DNA from: Pontibacter sp. E15-1
GTDB lineage: Bacteria; Bacteroidota; Bacteroidia; Cytophagales; Hymenobacteraceae
Length of the DNA stretch: 52,760 nucleotides
Assembly: GCF_022601975.1 (NCBI RefSeq)
Contig: NZ_JAKVIR010000021.1
Coordinates: forward strand, 1-52,760
Direction of reading: 5' to 3'
Of the stretch, positions 26,191 to 34,704 are shown in pieces. Position 1 is the stretch's first letter; every line of letters starts with the position of its first letter. The position numbers and the translations under genes are program-made. Under the pieces are notes generated by a model. That model worked only from the letters and a program-made list of their open reading frames with translations, was not told the origin of the DNA and did not search any database.

Positions 26191-26336
26191 GTGTTTACCG
26201 TTTCCTAATTCACCAAATGAATAAAGCTCCAGTACGCAGAATCCATTCGATAATAGTATTATTTTAAAAGCACAAACCGCAAGCCCTCATTGACTAAGGA
26301 TGCTCATTGGATTGGTATATGGCCTGTGCTGGAAAA

Positions 26337-26386
26337 AACCACCCCGCCTGCGGCACCCCTCCTTGAAAAAAGGAGGGGAGTTTGAA
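26337..26386. repeat. Dispersed G-rich palindromic repeat, copy 6
   Basis: AACCACCCCGCCTG lead, CCCCTCCTTGAAAAAAGGAG core, then GGGAGTTTG; same family as the other copies. Confidence 0.85.
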
Positions 26387-26459
26387 AGGGTATGTTGGGG
26401 TAGGGTGTTGGATTTTTTTGAGGAGTATGATTTTCATGTATGGTATGCAACCACAATCA

Positions 26460-27845
26460 TCAGACGGGCTTGTGGTATGGGTTTGTGCCATCTGCCTTTT
26501 TGTGCATTTGCAGGGTTCTTTCGCTGCAGCCTAGCTTTTGGGCCGCCATTTTCACGTTTCCGTGTTTATCGTCCATGGCAATCTCTTTGGCGATGTTGGT
26601 GACCAGGTCCTTTAAGTCTTTCAGGCCGATACCGGTATACAGCATCCGCCGGATAGCTTGCTCCAGTTCGGTTTTGCCGGGCAGCGTGGCGGCTTCCTCG
26701 AAGCTGGGACGGTCCGCCTCCGGTATATCGCCCAGCGTGAATGGCCCGTCGCCCACGTGCTTATGCGCGATTCTGCTCACCAACTGCTGTAGTTCCCGCA
26801 CATTGCCCGGGTAATCCCGAACAGACAAATATTGGTATACCTCCGGGTCTACCGGCTGCGATTTTTGGTGGTGCTGTCGCAGGAAATGATCGATCAGCAG
26901 CGGAATGTCCTCTCTTCTTTCGCGCAGCGAAGGCAACTGGCAGGTATACCCAGACACCCTGTAGAACAGGTCTTGCCGGAAATGCCCGCTTTGCACGTCT
27001 TTGGCAAGGTCGCGGTTGGTGGCGCTAATCAGCCGAAATTTTGTTTTGCGCCAGACGTTGCTGCCGACACGCTTATAAGTGCCTTCCTGCAGTACCCGCA
27101 GCAATTCGGCCTGCAAGGTCGGGGGCAGCTCGCCCAACTCGTCCAGAAACAGAGAGCCCCCGTTGGCCAGGGCAAACGCACCGTCGCGGGTACTGATGGC
27201 ATTGGTGAAAGCGCCCTTCTCGTGCCCGAAAAGCTCGCTGCCAGACAGCCCTGGCACAATCGTGGTGCAGTCTACCACCACGAGTTCGTGCTTTTCTGTG
27301 CGGCTGTCCAGCGCATGAATCCCCTTCGTGACCAACTCTTTGCCGGTACCGCTTTCTCCCAGCAGTAGAATGGGACAGTCTGTTGCGGCCATCTCTACGA
27401 TCTGCCGGAGGGTGCTGCGCCATACTTTGCTTTTGCCGATCAGTTGCTTTTCCAGGAAACCTAGCTGTTGCCGGGCCGATTCCCAGTACTTCAGTCGGGC
27501 CGTAATAGGGGCTACGGCGTTTTCTGGTGCCTGCCATACCATCACATCCGTCGCTCCCGCTTTCAGCAAACGCCACGATGCCCCCTGCGGCAATGCGCTA
27601 AGCGCCACCGCGATAATCTGCTGCTCGCAGGCTGGGGCCAGCGCGGTAATTTCCGCTGCAACAGTGTTTAGATCAGTGGAGGGGTCAAAAAAGACGATGC
27701 CGGGACCTTTGGGTTGCTCGTCTGCGTGAAGTGCCTGCATGTTTATCCCGGCTTCTTCCAGCGCACAGATCACGTCTGTCAGCGCTGCGAGATCGTGGCA
27801 AAAGTTGCTAAACCAGAGCTCAATGTGGTTTTCAGGATTCTCCAT
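26460..27845 (-). CDS. Sigma-54-dependent-type transcriptional activator
   Basis: A 461-aa protein. Residues 1-115 form a receiver-like domain with D54 after a hydrophobic strand (GIVFFD) but without the usual N-terminal acidic pair. The AAA+ domain has Walker A GESGTGKE (163-170) and LFLDELGEL as Walker B (232-240). The sigma-54 contact loop reads GAFTNA (211-216) instead of GAFTGA. A Fis-type helix-turn-helix closes the protein (NVKMAAQKLGCSERTL). It lies tail to tail with the 18-26 kb cluster and could control it, but this is not shown by the sequence. Confidence 0.92.
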   Translation of the reverse strand: MENPENHIELWFSNFCHDLAALTDVICALEEAGINMQALHADEQPKGPGIVFFDPSTDLNTVAAEITALAPACEQQIIAVALSALPQGASWRLLKAGATDVMVWQAPENAVAPITARLKYWESARQQLGFLEKQLIGKSKVWRSTLRQIVEMAATDCPILLLGESGTGKELVTKGIHALDSRTEKHELVVVDCTTIVPGLSGSELFGHEKGAFTNAISTRDGAFALANGGSLFLDELGELPPTLQAELLRVLQEGTYKRVGSNVWRKTKFRLISATNRDLAKDVQSGHFRQDLFYRVSGYTCQLPSLRERREDIPLLIDHFLRQHHQKSQPVDPEVYQYLSVRDYPGNVRELQQLVSRIAHKHVGDGPFTLGDIPEADRPSFEEAATLPGKTELEQAIRRMLYTGIGLKDLKDLVTNIAKEIAMDDKHGNVKMAAQKLGCSERTLQMHKKADGTNPYHKPV

Positions 27846-28187
27846 GGGTATAAACTTAAAGAAGGAGAGAACAGAAGCGAAGCCTTAGCTTACACAAAAT
27901 CAGTTGAGGCCTGCTTTATCTTAAAAGCAGGAAACGATCAGTAGCAGGGGGTGCCGAAGGGAGAGTAAACAGATAAAGCTAGGGGTAACTTACCTGTATA
28001 AAATCAAAATAAAAGGCGGGTTAATTCTATTGTAGCCTACTTGTTTTACGGTATGGCATTAGGGAAGGTTGGCGTAAACTTCAGTGTTTTCAAGAGGCAG
28101 AATCAGGTATGCTTCTCTTATGTAAAAGCTTGGGTATAAACACGTTTGTGCAGGCTAGTGGGGTCTGCCCCAGGAATAAACTTATTC
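27846..28187. other. 342-bp stretch with no recognised feature
   Basis: Moderately AT-rich. I see no gene, strong hairpin or repeat in it. Confidence 0.5.
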
Positions 28188-28802
28188 TTAGAGCACCTCC
28201 AGGCCAACGACTTCCTTGATGGTATAATAGCTTTTGGCATTCGGAACATATACTTCCACATCCTGCCACTTTATCCTAAATTTTTTGCCGATAAACTTCT
28301 GCGGGTTGCTCATGTAATTCTCTGAGCCGGGAAACTGCCGCAACCAGATAAAGGATTTCTCCATATTCTCATTATCGGTCAGCACAAAGTAATTGAAGTC
28401 CTTCGTGTCCATGCGCTTTAGCTTGCCTTCCGTGGTTCCGGTGGATACACCATTTTGAACATCCTTCACCATCGCCATCGACAGTTTCATAAATCCGGGG
28501 CAATTCTGTGCAAGCAGGTTTTTCCCGAGTTCTGTGCCAAGGGTCCGCATGGCCGGATGATCAGTTATGTCAATATGCCGTTCCTCTGCAAGTTGCAGCA
28601 ACATGGCCCCCTGCTCTGAGAAACAGTCCATAAAGGCTTTCTCAGCGAGTTGCTTTGTTGTAATTTGGTCAAAGTCGAGCTCAGAGATGCACGAACAAAT
28701 GTTTTCGGTCATTTTCATCTCCACTGGACCTGGAGTTGATTGAGCAGCTGCTCCATACGATAAACCCAAAAATAGGGAAGCGCATAAGTAAGCGTGTTTC
28801 AT
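28188..28802 (-). CDS. Small secreted protein of unknown function
   Basis: A 204-aa protein with a clear signal peptide (MKHAYLCASLFLGLSYGAAA-Q). The mature part has three Cys in its first half (ICSCISELDF near 35-44 and DCFSEQ near 59) and another at QNCPGF near 100, suggesting disulphides in the periplasm, then a beta-rich C-terminal domain. No family name recognised. It is a single gene between two empty stretches. Confidence 0.75.
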   Translation of the reverse strand: MKHAYLCASLFLGLSYGAAAQSTPGPVEMKMTENICSCISELDFDQITTKQLAEKAFMDCFSEQGAMLLQLAEERHIDITDHPAMRTLGTELGKNLLAQNCPGFMKLSMAMVKDVQNGVSTGTTEGKLKRMDTKDFNYFVLTDNENMEKSFIWLRQFPGSENYMSNPQKFIGKKFRIKWQDVEVYVPNAKSYYTIKEVVGLEVL

Positions 28803-29111
28803 AGGAGATTGGGTATGGTTTACGCTGCAATATAGTATATTTTAATTATTGATGGTTATTCATTTTTTTTACTGCTGATAGGGAAGTCGAAGACGTATGG
28901 GGAGTTTGGAAGTAAGACTAAGTGGCATGGAAAAAGGGAATCTACTTCCCCCCGGATGCAGAAAGTCGTTGGTGAGTTTATGTAGTTGTTTGTGAGGTAA
29001 TTATGATATACGTGTGGTATTTGAGGTACAAATAAGGATCTTTTTAGCTATCCCTATTTTACATACATCTTAAGGAATCCTTTATTTTAGAAATTGGTTG
29101 CTCGCATTTAC
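28803..29111. other. 309-bp AT-rich stretch with no recognised feature
   Basis: Lies between the start of the secreted-protein gene and the end of hsdR. I see no gene or repeat. Confidence 0.5.
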
Positions 29112-30036
29112 TTAAGCCACACCCATTTTATACTCTTTGTACCGCGCTTCTGCCTGTTCCATAATTTCATCCAGTATCTCTTGCAGCTCGGCTTTTACTT
29201 TAAACCGTAGCACTTTCTTTACGGCTAGTTGCAACTGGGCTTTGGTGTCGTCTTTTTTATACCAGTCGGGTTGCGAGGCGCTTTTCTTAACCTCAGCCAA
29301 AATCTTTTGCACCAGTTCCTTTATCAAGTCAAAATCCTGCACGGCATTGGGGTGGTTGGCCAGAATCTCGTAAAAGGCTTCTTCTTCTTCGGTGAGGCCG
29401 AGCTGGTTACGGCGCTGGTCTTCTTCCTGCATATCTTTGGCTACCTCGCGCAGCTTCTCCATAGCCACCAGGCTATCGAAAAAGTGGTTGTGGTAATCGG
29501 CCAGAATCTTCTCTACCGCCTCTTTCAGCTTGCGTGACTTTGCCAGGTTTTTAGCGGAGCGCACTTTTATCTCATCGTTCAGGATCTGGCGGATGAGCTC
29601 CAGTTTCAGTTCGTTACCGGTTTTCTGGGCTTTAGCGGTGGCCAGGAAATCGTCGTTGATGATGGAGATGTCGAAGCGCTCGATACCGGCCATCTGGAAT
29701 ACGTCCACCACATCTTCGCTCTCGATGCTGCGGTGGATGAGGTCTTTTACTTTTTGTGCTGATTCCTTTACGCTCCTGTTTGGGTTTTTCAGTTTGCGCA
29801 AGGCCGCACCAACGTGCTGCAGGTAGATAATATCTGCTGCCAATTCGTTTATATTTTCGTGGCTTTTGATGATCGGGGCGAGGCTGCTGAGAATCTTCTC
29901 GTTCAGCATAAAAGACTTGCACAGTTCATCGTCTGCAACCAGATGGTTAACGGCAAAAGATACAAGCTTGTATTTTTCAGTCTTAGGTATAGTTCCAAAG
30001 TAAGGAACAGCCGCATGCAACGAAGCGAAAGCCAAA

Positions 30037-30088
30037 AGTCCCCCTTGGGGGTAGGGGCCCTCGACTAAGGAGGGGGTAGGGGGAGGAT
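30037..30088. repeat. Dispersed G-rich palindromic repeat, copy 7, inside hsdR
   Basis: CCCCCTTGGGGGTAGGGG followed by CCCTCGACTAAGGAGGGGG; double core like copy 4. On the coding strand it is read in frame as PPPTPSLVEGPYPQGG. Confidence 0.85.
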
Positions 30089-30173
30089 TACTCGTGCTGG
30101 ACTGATTATTTCTATTTGGCTCTTCGGCTTTATACTTCGTGGCAAAAGTTCCTGCATCTTCTGCCGCATTTGA

Positions 30174-30246
30174 CATCCCCCTGCCCCCTTCGAAGGGGGA
30201 ATTTTCTTGAACACCGGAATTGTCCCCTTGAGGGGACCACAGGGGT
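30174..30246. repeat. Dispersed G-rich palindromic repeat, copy 8, inside hsdR
   Basis: CCCCCTGCCCCCTTCGAAGG core, then a second core TCCCCTTGAGGGGA. It is read in frame as PQGD...NSPFEGGRGM in the HsdR product. Confidence 0.85.
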
Positions 30247-32152
30247 GTAAAAGGCAGCATCTCCCGCAATACTCCAATCGTTTCCTTCGCCAACTCAAAC
30301 GCCTCCTCAATATCAAAGGCAACTTTGCCCTGGCCTCCAGAGGTGGTGTATTTGTTGGTGGCGTCGCGGAGCCTGTCGCCTATGCCGATGTAGTCCACTA
30401 TCAGGCCGCTGGGCTTGTCGCGGAAAACGGTGGCTACGCGGTTTACGGCTTGTATCAGGTTATGGCCGCTCATCACTTTGTCTACATACAGCGTGTGCAT
30501 GGCGGGGTTATCGAACCCTGTCAGCCACATGTCGCGCACGATCACGAGTTTTAGCGGGTCGTCGGGGTCTTTGAAGCGGCTTTTGATGGCCTCCATCTGC
30601 TCTTTGGTGCGCACGTGCGGGTTCCAGGCGATGGGGTCTTTGGCGATGTTTGTTGTCATGATCACAGCTACCTCGGGGCAACCTTCCAGCGCGATTAGGG
30701 CATCGTAGAGCTTTACGCAGTTACGACGGCTCATGCACACGATCATGGCCTTGCCGCTCAGGCTCGCGTTGCGGTTGGTATAGTGCAGCAGCATGTCTTT
30801 GGCGATGGCTTCCACACGCGCGGCAGAACCGGCAGCGTCTTCCATGGCTGCCCAGAGTATCTTGTTCTTGTCGCTGTCTTCCAGACCGCCGGTTATTTCC
30901 TCGGCTTCTTCTTCTAACTGCTCGTTGCCCAAGTGCAGTTTGGCCAAACGTGGTTCGTAGTAGATCGGCACTACCGCTTTGTCTTCGGTGGCCTGCCTGA
31001 TGTCGTAGGTATGGATGATCTCCCCGAACACGGCCTCGGTGTCCGCGTCTTTGCTGTCGACGGGGGTACCGGTAAAGCCAATGAAGCTGGCCTGCGGCAG
31101 GGCACGGCGCAGGTTGTTGGCAAAGCCCTGTATCAGGCCGTACTGGGTACGGTGGCACTCGTCGGCAATTACAATAATGTTGTCGCGGGTACTCAGGACG
31201 GGGTGCTCCAGCTCGCGGCCATTGGCGTTGTCTTTCATGTTAAACTTCTGCACGGTGCTAAACACCACACCTCCGCCTTCTCCGCTCAGCAGGCTGCGCA
31301 GTTCGTCGGTGGTGTTGGCAATGCTCACGTCGCCTACCAGGTCTTTGGCAGCCACGAAATCGTAGAAGAGCTGGCGGTTGAGGTCGAAGCGGTCTACCTG
31401 CACCACTATGGTTGGATTTTTGAGCTCGGGAAGCTGGCGCAAAATACCGGTGTAAATGGCCATGGTTATGCTTTTGCCCGAGCGGGTGGTGTGCCATACC
31501 ACGCCAATGCGCCCATCGCCGTAAGGGCGTACGCTCTTCAGGGTTTGCTGCAGGGCGTATTGTATCCCGAAGAACTGGTGGTACTTGGCGCCTTTCTTTA
31601 TCAGCTGGCCTTTGTCCGGTTCATGGAAGATGAAGTAGCGCACGTATTGCAAGAGGCGCTCTGGCACTAGCAGGCCTTTGATTAGGGTTTCCAGCGCGAA
31701 GCCGTTGTTTACCACCTCGCGAACGTCTGTGCTTTTCCAGGCGGCAAACCACTTCAGGCCGCTGCTGTGCATGCCGTGCAGGGTGGTCTGGCCATCGCTT
31801 ACCACCGTCAGGGCGTTGTATTCGAACACCTGCGGAATGTCCAGGGTATAGTGCTGTACCTGGTTGTAGGCGGCCTCTACGGTGGCGTCCTGGCTGAAAA
31901 GATTTTTGAACTCGAAGAGCACCAGCGGCAGGCCGTTCACGAAGATGATGAGATCGGGGATGCGCTTGTTTTTACCGACGATGGTAAACTGGTTGACTGC
32001 CCGGAAGTCGTTCTCAGAAACTGCGTCGTAGGCAATGGGGTAGAAGTGGCCGAAGTGCTGCTTGTCGCTGTCGTCTTTCCAGGTTTTGCTGATGCCTTTG
32101 CTGAGCTTGAGGTGGAAGGCGTGGTTGCGCTGGTCTAAATTACTGCTATTCC

Positions 32153-32766
32153 CGCCGTTGTTGGTGTTATCACCAACAACTTAATCTGTAAGCCAGCACT
32201 TCAATCCCTATAATGCGTCAGGAATCCAAATTCATCTATATTCTCAAAGTAAAATCGGGCAGATGAGTAGTAGTAATCCTCCGGCAGCGCAGCCAACTGC
32301 CACTTCTCCGGAATTGGGTTGTTGTGAATGTAATCTAGTTTCTGTTCCGTAACCGCTGTAGAGTAGCAGTACACCGAAAGCGGATTTCGCTCCCATAGCT
32401 GGTACTGCCTGTCTTTTGCCCCTACTCTAAACTTCTCCAGCACAGCAGGGTGATGCTGCTTTAGATCGAACTTAATCTGCTGCGCCGTGTACTTCAGGAA
32501 ATCCCGCTGCACGTCTTCTCGCTTGTGTGGCTCCTCCATTTTCCACAGCAGGTGAAGGTGGTTTGGCATGATCACAAAACCATATACTTTAACTCGCTTG
32601 TTCTCCACCATAAACCTGAGGCTGCTGAGTATGATATCTTTGTACTTGTCCGGCCTCAGCAGGTGCTTCCACTCCAGAATAGTGGCGGTGAAGAAGGCTA
32701 TATGCTGCTGCTCAAACATTCAAGACTATCGTGATTTAGTTGTTGGTGACAACACCAACAACGGCG
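32153..32766 (-). mobile_element. 614-bp RAYT (Y1 transposase) element with hairpin terminal repeats
   Basis: Both ends are 34-bp imperfect inverted repeats (32153-32186 and 32733-32766; 32 of 34 bases match). Each end contains a perfect 10-bp stem GTTGTTGGTG / CACCAACAAC with a 4-nt loop. One Y1 transposase gene lies between them. Terminal hairpins plus an HUH/Y1 enzyme are the hallmark of REP-associated tyrosine transposases and IS200/IS605 relatives. The left end directly abuts truncated hsdR; the right end lies 41 bp from the end of the extended DUF4917 frame. Boundaries are inferred from the repeat ends. Confidence 0.85.
32201..32719 (-). CDS. REP-associated tyrosine transposase (RAYT), Y1 family
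   Basis: A 172-aa Y1-type HUH transposase. The metal-binding HUH motif is MPNHLHLLW with H54 and H56, and the catalytic tyrosine is Y130 in KLDYIHNNPI, both diagnostic of the family. It cuts and joins single-stranded DNA at structured ends. The length is normal and the frame intact, so it could still be active. It lies between two hairpin-bearing inverted repeats that are its likely substrate; those hairpins do not match the G-rich or other palindrome families in this window. Confidence 0.93.
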   Translation of the reverse strand: MFEQQHIAFFTATILEWKHLLRPDKYKDIILSSLRFMVENKRVKVYGFVIMPNHLHLLWKMEEPHKREDVQRDFLKYTAQQIKFDLKQHHPAVLEKFRVGAKDRQYQLWERNPLSVYCYSTAVTEQKLDYIHNNPIPEKWQLAALPEDYYYSSARFYFENIDEFGFLTHYRD

Positions 32767-32939
32767 AAAAATTTTGTTGACTTTAAAGCAATTAGGAAGG
32801 TGATATTCTAAAAGTAGTTTAAGTCAAAAACTGTAGTAGAATCAACAATTGAAATTTGCTTATTGTAATCATTAAACTTAGAAGTGAAATTATACTTCTC
32901 GGCATTTATGCTTTCCATAGTCCTTTCACCAGGATAAAT

Positions 32940-33836
32940 TCAATAAATAATATCTCTAGGCCTCTCTTTAATGGCATCAAGTATGTGATTGTCAAACTCG
33001 CCCATTGCATTACCAAAAATCATAATTGGAGAGGATGAAGATTTCAACTTTTTTAAACAGAAATATAGATAGTTGTTATTATTTATTCCTTCTAATTTTT
33101 GTGCTCCACTTCCTTCAGTAATGAAGACAGGGAAGCTATCATTTCGAATCTGATTAGCTATAAGATTTATTAATTCTGCGTTGGCACTTTCTCTCTTTAA
33201 CATTATATTCAACACTCCCCTGTTAAATATAAATAGGGAACCGTGTAAGTAAAAAATGTGCTTGTATTCGTAATCTTGAGTAGTCATAAACTCAAGAAAG
33301 CCTTGAGGTGCATTGTTCCTTCCCCAAAACCAATCTTGGTAAGCGATATAATCTTTTTTTACTCTTGCAATATCGTTAGATAGCATTATGATATGATATA
33401 AGTACATATCATAGTTAGTAGTGTATATATCACCGAAATCTTTAAGTTGCTGCGCAATGTAATGAAGCTGTGTAAAATTGATCTCAGAGCATCTTGGATG
33501 AACTTGTTCTATTGTTCGAATTAATCCATTTTTCAACTCATCTATTGCCTGCACAATCACTTCAGTTGGTAGTCCTAAAATGGAGTTAACTTTCAATGAA
33601 TATGTGAGATACTTTTGAATCAATTCGAAATTAGTTGTATCGAAATGAGAGAATAACTCTCTAAATTGATCATTAGTGTTTTGTAGAAAAATATCAAATA
33701 ATGAATTGTATGAGAAGTTTTGTGAGAACATCATACTAAAACCATTACCTAATAATAATGATGGGTTTTTATATTTATCTTTTACTGTCTCCCATTCATA
33801 AATACCATTTAAATTGAGCTCTTCTCTTGTTGGCAT
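32940..33836 (-). CDS. DUF4917 family protein, probably interrupted by an in-frame TGA
   Basis: A 298-aa frame with an N-terminal LLLGNGFSMMFSQNFSYNSL motif (26-45), IYTTNYDMYLYH near 140, HIFYLHGSLFIF near 196 and INNNNYLYFCLKKLKSS near 254, which fit DUF4917, a SIR2/AbiH-like group common in defence islands. After the TGA (32940-32942) the same frame stays open for 43 codons to 32808 and reads IYPGERTMESINAEKYNF..., as expected for the family's C-terminus. Full length would be about 342 aa. The simplest reading is a point mutation (for example TCA to TGA) or a sequencing error. Very AT-rich compared with flanking housekeeping genes. Confidence 0.75.
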   Translation of the reverse strand: MPTREELNLNGIYEWETVKDKYKNPSLLLGNGFSMMFSQNFSYNSLFDIFLQNTNDQFRELFSHFDTTNFELIQKYLTYSLKVNSILGLPTEVIVQAIDELKNGLIRTIEQVHPRCSEINFTQLHYIAQQLKDFGDIYTTNYDMYLYHIIMLSNDIARVKKDYIAYQDWFWGRNNAPQGFLEFMTTQDYEYKHIFYLHGSLFIFNRGVLNIMLKRESANAELINLIANQIRNDSFPVFITEGSGAQKLEGINNNNYLYFCLKKLKSSSSPIMIFGNAMGEFDNHILDAIKERPRDIIY

Positions 33837-33874
33837 GTTTTTCTTATAAAATATGTCAGATATATTAAAACTTG

Positions 33875-34654
33875 TTACTTCAATAGATTTGTATTTATTT
33901 CTTCCAGCTTAATTGTTAGATTATCAGTAAATCCCTCACCGAGTATTCCAATATTTTCAGGATTCTGATCTTCTGCTTCTTTTAATGCAGTAAGTAGCTC
34001 TGTTAGATAGTATTCTAACTTAGATGTATAAAGTATTCTAAGCTTATCCTTAAGAATAGATTTGTCAGAATCTGAGAAATCAAATTCTGAAATTTTATTT
34101 ACTATCAGCAGAACAAGGTTTACAATGTATATAACTTGATGCCCGTAATTCTTTGCTGTATTTGTTATAACATATCTGTGGTTACCGCTATCATCTTTTA
34201 AAAGTGAAATAATTTCAATGAGTGAAAAAAGGCCCTCAAATTTCTTGTTTTCGTATTCTAGGCCCATAATAATATGGCCTGTTTTTCTCTCTTCTAATGA
34301 AATTGTCAGTAACTTAATTTCTTCCTTTAACTCATTGATAAGGTCAATAATTATGTTGAATACTTTTATATTATTTGCTGTATTAGCCTGTTCATTCATT
34401 CCATTTCGTTGTATTTCGTTTGCGACGTACTGTTGTTTAAAGGATAGATAGACTAGTATTAAGCCGGTGAAATTAAGTATTGGTCCAACAATACCTCCAA
34501 TAGTATCCCCAATTTGGCCAGTAGCAGAAAAATCGAAAGCATTACATAATGTTTCTCTTGTTAATATGAAAGGCATTGCGAAAGCTAAAAAACAGCCAAT
34601 TGTTAATGTAATAATTGCCGTTGCATTGCTTTGGTCTTTAATTTTTTCTTCCAC
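33875..34654 (-). CDS. Membrane protein resembling phage abortive-infection PutAbiC
   Basis: A 259-aa protein with two N-terminal transmembrane helices (about 13-32 and 50-70) around the segment TGQIGDTIGGIVGPILNFTG, then a QQYVANE turn and a long helical cytoplasmic part. This layout matches the putative phage abortive-infection proteins (PutAbiC/AbiC-like). It lies between hsdM and the DUF4917 gene in the position where hsdS would be expected, and is AT-rich like its neighbour, which points to joint acquisition. The trigger and effect are unknown. Confidence 0.7.
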   Translation of the reverse strand: MEEKIKDQSNATAIITLTIGCFLAFAMPFILTRETLCNAFDFSATGQIGDTIGGIVGPILNFTGLILVYLSFKQQYVANEIQRNGMNEQANTANNIKVFNIIIDLINELKEEIKLLTISLEERKTGHIIMGLEYENKKFEGLFSLIEIISLLKDDSGNHRYVITNTAKNYGHQVIYIVNLVLLIVNKISEFDFSDSDKSILKDKLRILYTSKLEYYLTELLTALKEAEDQNPENIGILGEGFTDNLTIKLEEINTNLLK

Positions 34655-34704
34655 TTAATATTAATATCAAAGATGAGTTAGTAATTTTTTATACACCTAT
34701 AGCT

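Larger units (their letters stand above)
25954..26459. other. 506-bp convergent gap with palindromes
   Basis: Contains a GGC-CGCGCT-type hairpin (26025-26047, one mismatch), a 21-bp perfect inverted repeat (26111-26190) and one G-rich repeat (26337-26386). No gene is supported; open frames here run through the repeats. Confidence 0.7.
29112..32152 (-). pseudogene. hsdR: Type I restriction enzyme subunit R (HsdR), 5' end lost at a RAYT element
   Basis: The longest frame with a start codon begins at a GTG (31940, 942 aa), but HsdR-like sequence continues upstream without a stop to about 32150: RNHAFHLKL...NDFRAVNQFTIVGKNKRIPDLIIFVNGLPL. The frame then enters the hairpin end of the RAYT element and stops at 32181-32183, with no start codon. 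HsdR homologs have roughly 80 more residues upstream, and these are absent on the far side of the element too. The nuclease residues D and E-F-K remain, as do the helicase motifs (TTRSGKS, DECHRT, FTGTP). Two G-rich repeats lie in frame inside the gene. A protein made from the GTG would lack the start of the nuclease domain and is probably inactive for restriction. Confidence 0.85.

Noticed and set aside
32940..33836. AbiH or classical SIR2 assignment for this gene
   Set aside because: The GNGFS motif is shared, but the YLHGSLFIF and INNNNYLYFCL blocks and the C-terminal continuation fit DUF4917 better.
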